From positions 537-64,536 of the forward strand of contig NZ_LMOL01000009.1 in NCBI RefSeq assembly GCF_001424565.1: DNA of 64,000 nt, read 5' to 3'. The position numbers and the translations under genes were made by a program. Under the pieces are notes generated by a model. It was not told the DNA's origin. It saw only the letters and a list, made by a program, of their open reading frames with translations, and searched no databases. Origin of the DNA: Arthrobacter sp. Leaf141 (GTDB lineage: Bacteria > Actinomycetota > Actinomycetes > Actinomycetales > Micrococcaceae). This document shows positions 41,114 to 50,008 of this stretch, in pieces (position 1 is the first letter of the stretch; every line of letters starts with the position of its first letter).

Positions 41114-42175
41114 TCAGCCCTGCCGCACGACCCGCCCGCTGGAGCCGCGCAGCACCAGCTCCGTCTCCACGCGGAGGGTGCCGGCGTCCCCGCCCTCGCC
41201 GACCAGCAGGTCCAGGAGCCGGGTGGTTGCGGCGGTGCCACACTCCCCCAGCGGCGACCGGACAGTGGTCAGCGGCGGCGTGGTGAAATCGGCACCGAAG
41301 ATGTCATCGAAGCCCACAATGCTGATCCGGTCCGGTACGGCCATGCCGCCGGCCTGCAGTTCCTGCATCAGGCCGATGGCCAGGAGGTCGTTGTAGGTCA
41401 TAACGGCGGTTGCCCCGCTGGCCAGGACGTCGCGCGCCACCTGCCGGCCGCCGTCGACCGTTGGCCTGCTGGATTCCAGCCGCACAGGAGTGACCCGCGA
41501 CCATTCGCAGGCCGCCTGGACTCCTTCCCAGCGGCGCGCCGACATCCAGGACTGGGGCGGGCCCGCCACAAACGCCAGTTTGCGGTGGCCGTTGGCGGCC
41601 AGCGACCGGACTGCTTCGCTGATGCCCTTGCCGACGTCCGGGATGACGCAGGGCACGCCGTCGACCTCGCGGTTGATGACCACCACGGGCTTATCTGCTG
41701 CCAGTGCGCGAATGTCGTTGTCGTCCATGCGCGGGCTGGCCAGGATCAGGCCGTCGGCGGTGGCCATCATGCGCCGCGCGGCGGTGAGCTCGGTGACGCC
41801 GGATTCGGCGGACTCGGCCAGCACCAGGGTGTAGTCCCGCAGCGTCGCGGTGGCCTGGGCGCCGCGGATGATGTCGAAGAAGGTGGGGTTGGTGATATCG
41901 GCGACGATCAGGCCGATGGTGTTGGTCCGGCCGGTGGGCAGGGCCCGGGCAAACGGATTGACCTGGTAGCGCAACTCCGCGGCGGCGTCCTCGATGAGTT
42001 TCTGCGTCTTGGCGCTGACCCTGCCCGGCTTGCTGAGCGCCCGGGACACCGTGGAGGGGTTCACACCGGCCAACTTGGCGATGTCGTAGATGGTGGCATT
42101 CGACTTGCCGTCCCGCCCCGGCCTTTTGGCAGCATCAGGGATCGCGGCGGGGTCCTTGGGGTTGGGTTCAGTCAC
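41114..42175 (-). CDS. LacI-family transcriptional regulator
   Basis: This is a 353-residue protein. A 25-residue charged N-terminal extension precedes the helix-turn-helix (ATIYDIAKLAGVNPSTVSRALS) and hinge (LRYQVNPFARAL). The periplasmic-binding-like effector domain follows (TIGLIVADITNPTFFDIIRG, DNDIRALAADKPVVVINREV, SIVGFDDIFGADFTTPPLTTV). The start is GTG 42175 with AGGATG upstream. It lies just upstream of uxaC on the same strand and next to the operator, so it is the likely local repressor responding to glucuronate or fructuronate. Confidence 0.9.
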   Translation of the reverse strand: MTEPNPKDPAAIPDAAKRPGRDGKSNATIYDIAKLAGVNPSTVSRALSKPGRVSAKTQKLIEDAAAELRYQVNPFARALPTGRTNTIGLIVADITNPTFFDIIRGAQATATLRDYTLVLAESAESGVTELTAARRMMATADGLILASPRMDDNDIRALAADKPVVVINREVDGVPCVIPDVGKGISEAVRSLAANGHRKLAFVAGPPQSWMSARRWEGVQAACEWSRVTPVRLESSRPTVDGGRQVARDVLASGATAVMTYNDLLAIGLMQELQAGGMAVPDRISIVGFDDIFGADFTTPPLTTVRSPLGECGTAATTRLLDLLVGEGGDAGTLRVETELVLRGSSGRVVRQG

Positions 42176-42193
42176 CGCTTCATCCTAACGACG

Positions 42194-42269
42194 CCCCTCC
42201 CAACTGACTCGCAGTTGTTGTCGTTTTGAGGGTCGAAAACGACAACAACTGCGAGTCAGTTGGGAGGGG
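42194..42269. repeat. Perfect 34-bp inverted repeat with 8-nt loop
   Basis: The arms 42194-42227 and 42236-42269 are perfect reverse complements over 34 bp, closing a GAGGGTCG loop. It fills most of the 115-bp gap between the MFS stop and the LacI start (tandem genes). No T-run follows on the minus strand. It is far longer and more perfect than usual terminators. Confidence 0.93.
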
Positions 42270-42290
42270 GGGCAGGATCAGCCCGGCAGC

Positions 42291-43763
42291 CTACAGGTGG
42301 ACAGCCGGAGCGTCCGGCGCGGCGCCGCTGAACGTCTTCCGGCTGATGTCGATCAGCACCAGTGCGATGGGGGCGATCAGGATCGCCACGCCTGCAGCCC
42401 ACCAGAAAACAGCTGCGTATCCGCTGGACAGCGCTGCCAGGGGTGCCCCGCCGGCCGTTGCCGTGGCAGCAGCGGCGATGGTGCTGAACAACGCGATTCC
42501 GAGGGAGCCGCCGATCTGCTGTGAGGCGTTGACCAGGGCACTTGCCACGCCGGCGTCGTCCTTGTCCACGCCAAAGAGCGCCAGGTTCTGCATGGGAACA
42601 AACACCATCCCCAGGCCGATGCCCAGCAGGATCAGCGCCGGCAGCATAACCACGGCGTAATTGCCGTCAGGAGTCACCTGCGTGAGCCACAGCATGGCGG
42701 CCGCCATAAACGCCGGGCCCACTGCGGTGGGGATGCGGGCGCCAAGGGTGGGCAGGTTTTTGGCCACGATCGCAGCCGTGATGATGAGGACCACCGTCAT
42801 GGGCAGCGAGGCCAACCCGGCAATAAACGGCGCGAAGCCCAGCACAATCTGGATGTAGAAGTTGATGAACAGGATGCCGCCGATGAGCACGGCACCGGCC
42901 AGGAAGGACGCCAGGAAGGCTGCCGCCCGGTTGCGTTCGGTGGCCACCCGCAAGGGAAGCAGGGGGTGGGCCACACGCTTTTCGACGGCGATGAACAACG
43001 CGATCAGCACCACGCCGGCCAGGATAAAGCCCCACGCGCCGGGAGTGGTCCAGCCGTATTCGGCATTGGTGAAGCCGTAAACCAGGGCGCCAAGACCCAG
43101 GGCCGCAAGGACCACGCCGGGCCAGTCGTACCGGGGAACGCCGCCTGCCTTGCTTTCCGCAACCCGCTTCCAGACACCCAGCAGGGCGACGACGGCGATG
43201 GGCACGTTAACGAGGAAACACCAGCGCCACGAAACGTAGTCCGTCAGGAAGCCGCCCAGCAGCACCCCCACCGCGGCGCCCACGCCGCTGATGGAGCCGG
43301 ACACCGCGAACGCCGTGCCGCGTTCCCGGCCACCCGGGAAGGACACTGTCAGCAGCGCCAGCGCGGCGGGTGCCAGCAAGGCTGCGAACAATCCCTGCAG
43401 GGCCCGGGCGCCGATCAGTTCCCACGGCGCCTGGGCCAGGCCGCCCAGCAGCGACGCCACGGCGAACCCCGTGGCCGCCGTCATAAACGCACGCTTGCGG
43501 CCCCAGAAATCCGCGATGCGGCCGCCCAGGAGGAGGAACGCGCCCAGCGCCAGGGCGTAGGCGGTGACCACCCAAGCCCGGGTGGAGTCGCTGATGCCCA
43601 TCTCGGCCTGAAGCCGGGGCAGGGCCAGGTTCACGATGGTGCCATCGAGGACCACCATGAACTGGGCGAGCGCCAGGAAGACCAGCGCCCACCACTTGCC
43701 GCCGCTCGCCCGCCCCTCCGCGCGCTCCGCCGAAACCGCCGGGGTTGCTGTTTGTGTTGCCAC
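42291..43763 (-). CDS. MFS drug exporter, DHA2 (EmrB/QacA) type
   Basis: This is a 490-residue proton-driven exporter with about 14 membrane helices. Visible are the family start VVLDGTIVNLALPRLQAEMG, motif A GGRIADFWGRKRAF, motif C SGVGAAVGVLLGGFL and FVPMQNLALFGV in the second half. I set the start at GTG 43763, which follows AGCGGAGA at 6 nt; the TTG at 43784 lies upstream of that site. A MarR-type gene and a palindromic operator lie immediately upstream, so expression is probably induced by a MarR ligand such as a toxic compound. The substrate is unknown. Confidence 0.9.
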   Translation of the reverse strand: MATQTATPAVSAERAEGRASGGKWWALVFLALAQFMVVLDGTIVNLALPRLQAEMGISDSTRAWVVTAYALALGAFLLLGGRIADFWGRKRAFMTAATGFAVASLLGGLAQAPWELIGARALQGLFAALLAPAALALLTVSFPGGRERGTAFAVSGSISGVGAAVGVLLGGFLTDYVSWRWCFLVNVPIAVVALLGVWKRVAESKAGGVPRYDWPGVVLAALGLGALVYGFTNAEYGWTTPGAWGFILAGVVLIALFIAVEKRVAHPLLPLRVATERNRAAAFLASFLAGAVLIGGILFINFYIQIVLGFAPFIAGLASLPMTVVLIITAAIVAKNLPTLGARIPTAVGPAFMAAAMLWLTQVTPDGNYAVVMLPALILLGIGLGMVFVPMQNLALFGVDKDDAGVASALVNASQQIGGSLGIALFSTIAAAATATAGGAPLAALSSGYAAVFWWAAGVAILIAPIALVLIDISRKTFSGAAPDAPAVHL

Positions 43764-43789
43764 CAAAAATCTCCGCTTCTTCAAAAGTA

Positions 43790-43805
43790 ATACTTACATA
43801 AGTAT
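43790..43805. promoter_or_regulatory. MarR-type operator upstream of the MFS exporter
   Basis: ATACTTA-CA-TAAGTAT is a perfect 7-bp inverted repeat with 2-bp spacer, 27 bp before the exporter start, and a further AAGTAT half-site follows at 43806-43811. The size and AT-rich symmetry suit MarR dimers. Confidence 0.75.
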
Positions 43806-43846
43806 AAGTATCTATCCGGCAGGCACCAAACGGGCCATGTTCAGGC

Positions 43847-44338
43847 TCAGGCGTCGGGTTCGTGGAGGATGGCGGCAAGCCGTTCCAATGCGGGCAGCGC
43901 CGCCGCGAGGCGCGCCAGGTCATCCGCGGTCAGCTTGTCGGTGGCCGTGGCGAGGGCACCGGCCCAGGCTCCTTCAAGCAGGGACTTGATCCGGCGCGAC
44001 TCGGCGGTGGCGTGGAGTGCCACATAACGCTTGTCCGCCGCGTCCCGGGTGCGGGTGACCAGGCCCAGTGCCACCAGTTCCCGCAGTTGCGCGCTGACGT
44101 TGCTTAGTTGCCTGCCGAGCCTGGCTGCCACCTCGGCCACCGTGATCCCGGGATGCCGTTCGATGACGCGGATGACGTCCAGCACCCCGCTGGACAGCGG
44201 CAGCACACCCGTCCCCTCGTGGCTTTTCCGGCGCACTTCGAAGGAGATGTCCAGGACGGCCACGGCCAGGGGCCGATGGTTAAAGGGGCTGGCCACCGGA
44301 GGCAGTGCAGCTTCGCGGCGGGTCTTGGCAGGATCCAT
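43847..44338 (-). CDS. MarR-family regulator
   Basis: This 163-residue winged-helix protein has a DNA-binding part at ~50-115: LDVIRVIERHPGITVAEVAA, RLGRQLSNVSAQLRELVALG, then wing LVTRTRDAADKRYVALHAT. Helices at both ends provide dimerisation. The start is ATG 44338. It lies upstream of the MFS exporter on the same strand, with the palindromic operator in the 83-bp gap. It probably represses the exporter until it binds a small hydrophobic ligand. Confidence 0.85.
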   Translation of the reverse strand: MDPAKTRREAALPPVASPFNHRPLAVAVLDISFEVRRKSHEGTGVLPLSSGVLDVIRVIERHPGITVAEVAARLGRQLSNVSAQLRELVALGLVTRTRDAADKRYVALHATAESRRIKSLLEGAWAGALATATDKLTADDLARLAAALPALERLAAILHEPDA

Positions 44339-44395
44339 TCCCCAAGCATAGGAGAGCCGGGGGCCGGGCCCCGCGGCCTGTCCGGACGCTGCGGC

Positions 44396-44725
44396 TTATT
44401 CGGCGCCCGGGCTGCGGTAGGCAATTTCGCCGGCAGTCCGGAGGGCGTCCAGGGTTTCCTCGACCGTGAGCAGCACAGTTGTCTCAAACGAGGCCAGGGC
44501 CCCGCCGCCGCTGATGGCGAGCGCCACCGCGGCCATGGATACGTTGTCCGGCGCCTCCCACAGGTTGTAGCCGTCGTGGGCGCCGAATCCGTACCAGAAT
44601 CCGTGCAGCTTTCCCCCCACCGATTCGATGTACTGCTGCGCCGCCTTGCGCCTGTCCTCCGGGTGGCTGATCAGCCTGGCCCAGGTTTCCGGCGTGTAGC
44701 TGAATTTTGAGAGATAGAGCGGCAT
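44396..44725 (-). CDS. GYD-domain protein
   Basis: This is a 109-residue ferredoxin-like-fold protein of the GYD family: LYLSKFSYTPETWARLI, FGAHDGYNLWEAPDNVSMAA and TTVLLTVEETLDALRTA. The namesake motif is DGYNLWE. ATG 44725 is selected because the family begins with this MPLYLSKFSYT pattern; the longer frame to 44905 is Cys/Pro-rich and unlikely. No catalytic role is established for the family. It stands alone between the MarR gene and an unknown gene. Confidence 0.85.
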   Translation of the reverse strand: MPLYLSKFSYTPETWARLISHPEDRRKAAQQYIESVGGKLHGFWYGFGAHDGYNLWEAPDNVSMAAVALAISGGGALASFETTVLLTVEETLDALRTAGEIAYRSPGAE

Positions 44726-44868
44726 TGACCTGTCCTGTCCGTCGCGGCCAAACTGCGGATAACCCCAGAATGGCACTGCGGGGCACCGGCAGCAATGCCC
44801 GCGTGGCAAGCCCGGTGGGCGGAGGCAACGGAATGTCCCGCCGCCGTCGTCCGCTGCTGCTGCCGCTG

Positions 44869-46050
44869 CTAGGTAACCATCCGCCCCGCCTTCCGTAACG
44901 GCCAAGCGCCCCAGCCGACGGCGACATCCCGCAGCCTGGCCGCAGCTTCACCCAGGCGTCCGCCGTCAATGGGTCCAGGCTCACCGCATCCGCTTTCCGA
45001 GCCTGAACCATCGGCCGCGGCAAGCACGTACTCAAGCTGGTGTCGCCTGCCTACGGGGTAGCGTTCGGCGTACCCGCCCGCGGCCACGCCGAGAACGAGC
45101 ATTTCCAGGCGGTCTGCCGTTGATTCCGACGTTTCGTCGCACGCGTCGCATCCGCAGGCCGGAAACGGGAAATCGTGCAGCACCCCGGCGTGGACGATGA
45201 CGCCGGGAAAGCCCGTAAAGACGAAGGTGAGGGGCGCGGCCCCGGCGTGGTGCGGGGTAAGCCTGACGGCCCGCCGGACATCCGGGTGGGGCAGCAGGAG
45301 GTCCCCGGCCAGGGCCGGATCCTCCCGGACATCGATGGCGTAGGTTACTTCCAGGTGGCTGATCAAAGCATCGGCAATGGCGTGGAGGCCGGCGAACCGG
45401 CCCGGATTGCTGACCACTTCATAGGCTTCCTGCGGCGGACCGCCGCCATCCCAACGCCCGCCGTACCGTCTGGCATCCGCACCGGAAAAGTAACGAACGT
45501 CCGGCAGGCTGGGACGGATGTAGACGGGGTGCCCCGAAGCCGGTACCGGCAGGGGCCCCGCGGGCCCGCCAAGGTCCTCCTGGGCCCATCCCCGCAGCTT
45601 GGCCGCAAACGCCTGTACCATTTCGTCGCCTGCGCCGCAGAGCCCCTCAACCACAGCCCGGACCACGAACCGCGCCTCATGGTTCCCCACCTCGGCGCCA
45701 CCTGGACCGACGGTCCACGATGCATCCGGCCGCAGGCCTGCAATGGTGTTACCTGTAAAAACCGCGGCGGCAGCCAGCCTGTCCGAATTGGCCCTGATGG
45801 TTGGCCCGTGCGCCTGGAGGAAGCCGGCGAGCGCAGCGGGATCAGCGGCCAGCTCCGCCGGGACGGCGCCCGCAGCTTCGCAGTACCGGGCGAACACGGC
45901 ATAGCCGCCCACATGCCTGACCTGACCAGATTGCCCGTCCGTGAGCGGTCCGTATCTGGCCTGACCCAAGGACACGCCCGCGGGCAAGACACCTGGCGGT
46001 CCTACGAAAAGGTCTTCCACTCCATCACCTTGGATCCTGTGGTGCGGCAT
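44869..46050 (-). CDS. Conserved hypothetical protein, two-part
   Basis: This is a 393-residue soluble protein. The N-terminal half is helical (YAVFARYCEAAGAVPAEL, FLQAHGPTIRANSDRLAAAA). The C-terminal half (from about EAYEVVSNPGRFAGLHAIAD) has a mixed fold with a CGCDACDE Cys cluster. It resembles an uncharacterised actinobacterial domain I believe is DUF6226, but I am not certain of the number. The start is unclear: the frame runs to 46113, but that would overlap the next gene. ATG 46050, GTG 46020 (with AAGGTGA) and GTG 45912 are all possible. The function is unknown. Confidence 0.6.
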   Translation of the reverse strand: MPHHRIQGDGVEDLFVGPPGVLPAGVSLGQARYGPLTDGQSGQVRHVGGYAVFARYCEAAGAVPAELAADPAALAGFLQAHGPTIRANSDRLAAAAVFTGNTIAGLRPDASWTVGPGGAEVGNHEARFVVRAVVEGLCGAGDEMVQAFAAKLRGWAQEDLGGPAGPLPVPASGHPVYIRPSLPDVRYFSGADARRYGGRWDGGGPPQEAYEVVSNPGRFAGLHAIADALISHLEVTYAIDVREDPALAGDLLLPHPDVRRAVRLTPHHAGAAPLTFVFTGFPGVIVHAGVLHDFPFPACGCDACDETSESTADRLEMLVLGVAAGGYAERYPVGRRHQLEYVLAAADGSGSESGCGEPGPIDGGRLGEAAARLRDVAVGWGAWPLRKAGRMVT

Positions 46051-46087
46051 GCCTGGTTGGCCGCCGTCAGGCGTACCATTTTTGTTG

Positions 46088-46432
46088 CTACAACCGGTCG
46101 GTGCGGTCCTCACCCCTGTGCCCGGAACCGCGCAGGTTGTCCTGGACCTTGCCGAACAGGTCCTTGATGGTGGACTCGGCGTTGGTGATCACGTCCACCT
46201 GCAGGTACACCTCATGGTTGGACGGAAGGTCGTACTCGTCCTTCAGGTGCGTCCCGCCGGCGACCCCGTCCAGGGACAGGTAGACCATGGCTTCGGTGCG
46301 CGCGATCCCCGCGATCCGGCCGAACACCACAGTGAATTCATTGGGCTGGAAACTGACCGTCTGGCCGATGTGGCTGCGGTCCAGCTCGCCTGCCGGGACG
46401 GCCCGCTCTGACTGCGCTCCGGTGTATTCCAT
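46088..46432 (-). CDS. Small conserved hypothetical protein
   Basis: This 114-residue soluble protein has a start at ATG 46432 fixed by a strong TAAGGAG. The core looks like a beta-barrel segment (IGQTVSFQPNEFTVVFGRIA, AMVYLSLDGVAGG, EVYLQVDVI) followed by a helix TIKDLFGKVQDNL and a charged tail. I do not recognise the family. It is transcribed away from the nitronate monooxygenase gene. Confidence 0.7.
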   Translation of the reverse strand: MEYTGAQSERAVPAGELDRSHIGQTVSFQPNEFTVVFGRIAGIARTEAMVYLSLDGVAGGTHLKDEYDLPSNHEVYLQVDVITNAESTIKDLFGKVQDNLRGSGHRGEDRTDRL

Positions 46433-46595
46433 GAACAGCTCCTTACGTCGCAGAAGATTGTCTCCGCAGTCTAACGCCCGGCTGTTCCGGCCGATACTGC
46501 CGTTGCCGGGCCCCTTTCCGGAACGGTTTCTTGGGCCCGGGCGCCGGGCCTGAAAGACTGGCCGGGCCAGCATTTCCCGGACCCAGGAGACCGCC

Positions 46596-47669
46596 ATGAA
46601 CCACCCGCGCACCGGCCAGGCCGGGACCGCCCGCCTTACGGACCTGCTGGAAATCGAGGCCCCCGTGGTCCTGGGCCCCTTCGGCGGCGTCTCGTCGGTG
46701 GCGCTGACGGCAGCAGTGAGCGACGGCGGCGGGCTGGGTTCGTTCGGGCTGTACGGGTTCGACGCGGCGGCCATCGAAAGGACGGCAGCCGCCCTGCGGG
46801 CGGCCACGGCCCGGCCCTTTGCCCTGAACCTCTGGATCCCCACGGGAACCGAGACGACGGACCTGCCGGTGGCGGATTTCCAGCGCTACGTTGGGATCCT
46901 CAAGCCCTACTTTGACGAACTGGACCTGCCGCTGCCGGATATGCCGGACCGGTACCTGCCGGACTATGGCGAGCAGGTGGCGGCAACCCTGGCGGCCCGT
47001 CCCGCCGTCGTGAGCTTTGTCTTCGGCGTCCCTGCGCCTGAGGTGGTGGAGGCGGCGCACCGGCTGGGCATCAAGGTCCTGGGGACCGCAACCACCGTGG
47101 CCGAAGCCGTGGCGCTGGAGGCCGGCGGCGTGGATGCCGTGGTGGCCAGCGGAATGGAGTCCGGCGGCCACCGGGTGTCCTTTTTGGCGCCGGCCGGCGA
47201 ATCCCTGGTGGGCACGTTTGCGCTGGTGCCTCAGGTGGCGGACGCCATCCACATTCCGGTGATCGCTGCCGGCGGCATCGCGGACCGCCGCGGGGTGGCC
47301 GCCGCCTTCGCGCTGGGCGCCGACGGCGTGCAGGTGGGCACCGCGTTCCTGGCCACCGGGGAATCGGCTGCCGTGCCCGCCTACCGGTCATTGCTGCGCA
47401 GTCCTGCCGCCGGGACCACCGTCCTGACCCGGGCCATGAGCGGCCGGCTGGCGCGGGGCCTCCCCAACCGGGTCACGGCCGAACTCGAGGATGCGGCCCT
47501 CGTGGCCCCCTTCCCCATCCAGAACTGGCTGACCGGGAAATTCCGGCCCCAGGCTGCTGCTGCGGGCAACACGGACCTGATGTCCTTGTGGGCCGGACAG
47601 GCCGCCCCGCTGCTGCGCCACGGCACCGCCGCTGAGGTCCTCGCCGAACTGTTTGCCGGCGCACCCTGA
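46596..47669 (+). CDS. Nitronate monooxygenase (2-nitropropane dioxygenase family)
   Basis: This is a 357-residue FMN-dependent TIM-barrel enzyme that oxidises alkyl nitronates. Features are IEAPVVLGPFGGVSSVALTA at the N terminus, VVSFVFGVPAPEVVEAAHRL, the ASGMESGGHRVSF loop with the active-site His, IPVIAAGGIADRRGVAAAFA and GADGVQVGTAFLA for flavin phosphate binding. CAGGAGA precedes ATG 46596. It is monocistronic. The natural role is probably detoxification of propionate-3-nitronate or related nitro compounds. Confidence 0.9.
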   Translation: MNHPRTGQAGTARLTDLLEIEAPVVLGPFGGVSSVALTAAVSDGGGLGSFGLYGFDAAAIERTAAALRAATARPFALNLWIPTGTETTDLPVADFQRYVGILKPYFDELDLPLPDMPDRYLPDYGEQVAATLAARPAVVSFVFGVPAPEVVEAAHRLGIKVLGTATTVAEAVALEAGGVDAVVASGMESGGHRVSFLAPAGESLVGTFALVPQVADAIHIPVIAAGGIADRRGVAAAFALGADGVQVGTAFLATGESAAVPAYRSLLRSPAAGTTVLTRAMSGRLARGLPNRVTAELEDAALVAPFPIQNWLTGKFRPQAAAAGNTDLMSLWAGQAAPLLRHGTAAEVLAELFAGAP

Positions 47670-47759
47670 TCCAGCACGGCCGCCGCCCATCCGGGGCCAA
47701 CCATGCCTCGAATCACCGGTAGAATCTAGACCGCCATGCGGGACCGGAAAGGAGGAGCT

Positions 47760-48392
47760 GTGCCAGCACACCCACACACTCCTTTCCACGTGCTCCGATC
47801 CTCGGCAGTGGCAACCGGCATCCTCGCGCTCGCAGCAGGGGCCCACCTTGCCGGTGGCGGCGAGCTTCCCGCGCCGGGCATCATGCTGGCGGTTCTGGCC
47901 CTGACCGTACTGGCCAGCACCACCGCCACACGCCTGCGCCTGGGCTTTCCCGCCATGGCCGCGCTGCTGGGCGGCGGGCAGGTGGTGCTCCACGGACTGT
48001 TCAACGCCTTCAGCGGCACCGTCACCGCGGCGGCAAACGTTGCGCCCGCTGGGCACCACCACGATCCTGCCGAGGAACTCCAGGCCTATGCCGGCCTGGC
48101 CCCGCTGGCCGGGCACCTGCACCAGCCCGGCGCCAGCGGTCCCCTGATGCTTGCCGCCCATGCGTTGGCCACCGTAGGCTGCGCGCTCCTGCTGGCCAGG
48201 GGCGAGGCTGCCTTGTGGGCCCTCGCCGGCTGGCTCCGGCCGTTGGCCGGCCTGCCCCGGGCCGCCGCCCTCCACACCGTTCCGTCGGTGCCGGCGGAAA
48301 GCCGGCCTGCCTGGCCTGCCCGGCAGCCGTGGCGGAACCTCCGGTGGGACAGCCGGCGCGGCCCGCCTTCCGCCGTCGTGAATCCCGCCTGA
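47760..48392 (+). CDS. Conserved membrane protein upstream of ycnI
   Basis: This 210-residue protein has about four to five hydrophobic segments and a histidine-rich loop (PAGHHHDPAEEL) after residue 95. The GTG start at 47760 directly follows a strong AAGGAGGAG; the frame's earlier ATG at 47736 is upstream of that site. TAGAAT at 47720-47725 could be its -10 box. It lies 84 bp upstream of ycnI on the same strand. The His-rich loop and ycnI linkage suggest a metal-related, possibly copper, function; this is inference. The C terminus is an Arg/Pro-rich cytoplasmic tail. Confidence 0.75.
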   Translation: MPAHPHTPFHVLRSSAVATGILALAAGAHLAGGGELPAPGIMLAVLALTVLASTTATRLRLGFPAMAALLGGGQVVLHGLFNAFSGTVTAAANVAPAGHHHDPAEELQAYAGLAPLAGHLHQPGASGPLMLAAHALATVGCALLLARGEAALWALAGWLRPLAGLPRAAALHTVPSVPAESRPAWPARQPWRNLRWDSRRGPPSAVVNPA

Positions 48393-48476
48393 CCGGCGAA
48401 CCGGACAATCCTTTCCGGCGCCGGGTCCCATACACCCTGCACCCCCTTGTTTGGGGTGCGCCAGAAAGGCAATCCC

Positions 48477-49211
48477 ATGACCAGCACCCTCCTTCGCCGC
48501 ACCCTCACCACCGCAGCTGCCACGGGCGGCGCAGCCGCGCTCCTGCTCTCCGGAGCCGTCGGCGCCTCCGCCCACGTGGGCGTCACCCCGGACAAAACGT
48601 CAGCCAACTCGTACGCGCTCCTGACCTTCGCCGTGCCGCATGGCTGCGAGGAGTCGAACACCACCAAGGTTGCCATCACGCTGCCGCAGGAACTCAACGA
48701 CGCGCAACCCACCGTCAACCCCAACTGGACCGTCGAAAAGGTCACCGAGCAGCTGGCCGAACCCCGGAAGCTGGCTGACGGCACCGCCATCACCAAGCGG
48801 ACCAGCCAGATCGTGTACACCGCCAAGACCCCGCTGGAGCACGAACTCCGGGACACCCTGGTCCTGTCCGTGAAACTGCCGGACCTTGCCGGCACCACGC
48901 TGAACTTCCCCACCCTGCAGACCTGTGAAACCGGGCAGACTGACTGGTCCGAAATCGCCAAGGAAGGCCAGGACCCGCATTCCCTCGATGCCCCGGCGCC
49001 GTCGATCACCATCACTGACGTGGCCGCCGAGGGCCACGGGGACGGTCACGCCGAAACAGCGGCCACCGAGCAGGTGGCGGCAGTAACGGACAGCGGCGCC
49101 GACGCACGGAGCTGGGCCGGCCTGGTGGCGGGCGTCGGCGGCCTGGCCCTCGGCGCGGCGGCACTGGTACGCAGCGGCGCCCGGCGCAAGGCCGCAGCTG
49201 ACGCGAAATAG
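48477..49211 (+). CDS. ycnI: YcnI-family copper-associated exported protein (DUF1775)
   Basis: This is a 244-residue protein. A signal peptide ends at GASA, leaving His as the first mature residue (HVGVTPDKTSANSYALLTF), the residue that forms the copper brace in YcnI proteins. The DUF1775 beta-sandwich continues with VPHGCEESNTTKVAITLP, QPTVNPNWTVEKVTE and FPTLQTCETGQTDWSE. A His-containing linker (EGHGDGHAE) and one C-terminal membrane helix (~208-230) with basic tail anchor it to the outer face of the membrane. ATG 48477 with AAAGG is used; the frame's upstream ATG 48447 is not. It follows a His-rich membrane protein gene. Confidence 0.9.
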   Translation: MTSTLLRRTLTTAAATGGAAALLLSGAVGASAHVGVTPDKTSANSYALLTFAVPHGCEESNTTKVAITLPQELNDAQPTVNPNWTVEKVTEQLAEPRKLADGTAITKRTSQIVYTAKTPLEHELRDTLVLSVKLPDLAGTTLNFPTLQTCETGQTDWSEIAKEGQDPHSLDAPAPSITITDVAAEGHGDGHAETAATEQVAAVTDSGADARSWAGLVAGVGGLALGAAALVRSGARRKAAADAK

Positions 49212-49220
49212 CCTGCACGC

Positions 49221-49258
49221 CTGATGCCCGGATCATCACGATCCGGGCATCAGTTGCC
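49221..49258 (+). terminator. Terminator after ycnI
   Basis: A perfect 13-bp stem (49221-49233 with 49241-49253, arm CTGATGCCCGGAT) has a 7-nt loop and is followed by TTGCCTT. It lies 9 bp after the ycnI stop. Confidence 0.7.
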
Positions 49259-49312
49259 TTCCGGGCTGGTGGCTTTGTTGACGCGGGCAACCTCTGGCGT
49301 AAAGGTGGTGCG

Positions 49313-49963
49313 ATGAGGTCTCAGCGAATTTCCCAGGCGTTTACCATTACGACGGCGGCCGCTGCGGCTGCCCTGCTGCTCACCGCGTGCGGTGGAGGCG
49401 ATCCGCAGGCGGAACCCACGACGTCGGCGTCCAACTCCGGTTCAGCAACGTCGGCACCGGCCAGCGCATCGGCGTCGCCCACGCCCAGTGCGCCGGCCAC
49501 CACGGCGCCCGCCACGTCGGCACCGGCCACCACACCGGCTGCCACCGCCCTCTGCAAGGCGTCGGGGCTCGTTGCGGAAACCGACCCTTCCGGTGGCGGT
49601 GCTGCCGGCAGCGTTTACATGAAGCTGAACCTCACCAACACCGGCACCGAGCCTTGCCTGCTCAAGGGTTACGCCGGCGTGTCGCTGACCGCCGATGCTG
49701 CCGGCGACCCCATCGGCGCCGCTGCCGCCCGGGACGTCACAACACCCGAAACGGAGGTCCTGCTTGCCCCAGGGGAGACCGGGACGGCGGTGCTGCGCTA
49801 CGTCCAGGCCGGCAATTTCCCCGACTGCGCCCAGGTGCGGGCCGGCGGCTACCGCGTGTACCCGCCGGAGGACACCGCATCGCTTTTCCTGCCGGACCCC
49901 ACCAACGCCTGCAGCAACGCCGGTATCAACCTGCTGAGCATCGGCGCTTTCCAACCATCGTAG
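49313..49963 (+). CDS. DUF4232 lipoprotein
   Basis: This 216-residue exported lipoprotein has lipobox LTAC with Cys 26, a ~50-residue Ser/Thr/Ala/Pro linker, then a DUF4232-type domain (~78-216): LCKASGLVAETD, YMKLNLTNTGTEPCLLKGYA, VLLAPGETGTAVLRYV and a closing Cys pair. Four Cys in the domain probably form two disulfides. The start is GTG or ATG near 49313 (ATG used). The function of the family is unknown; it is abundant in actinobacterial cell envelopes. Confidence 0.85.
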   Translation: MRSQRISQAFTITTAAAAAALLLTACGGGDPQAEPTTSASNSGSATSAPASASASPTPSAPATTAPATSAPATTPAATALCKASGLVAETDPSGGGAAGSVYMKLNLTNTGTEPCLLKGYAGVSLTADAAGDPIGAAAARDVTTPETEVLLAPGETGTAVLRYVQAGNFPDCAQVRAGGYRVYPPEDTASLFLPDPTNACSNAGINLLSIGAFQPS

Positions 49964-50008
49964 GCCGCGGTCAGCTGTCCTGTCGGTGGGGTGCGGCATG
50001 ATGGAGGC

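Noticed and set aside
42166..42300. The 34-bp hairpin as an ordinary rho-independent terminator of the MFS gene
   Set aside because: The position would suit, but there is no T-run on the minus strand and the stem is much longer than needed; it is kept as a repeat with open function.
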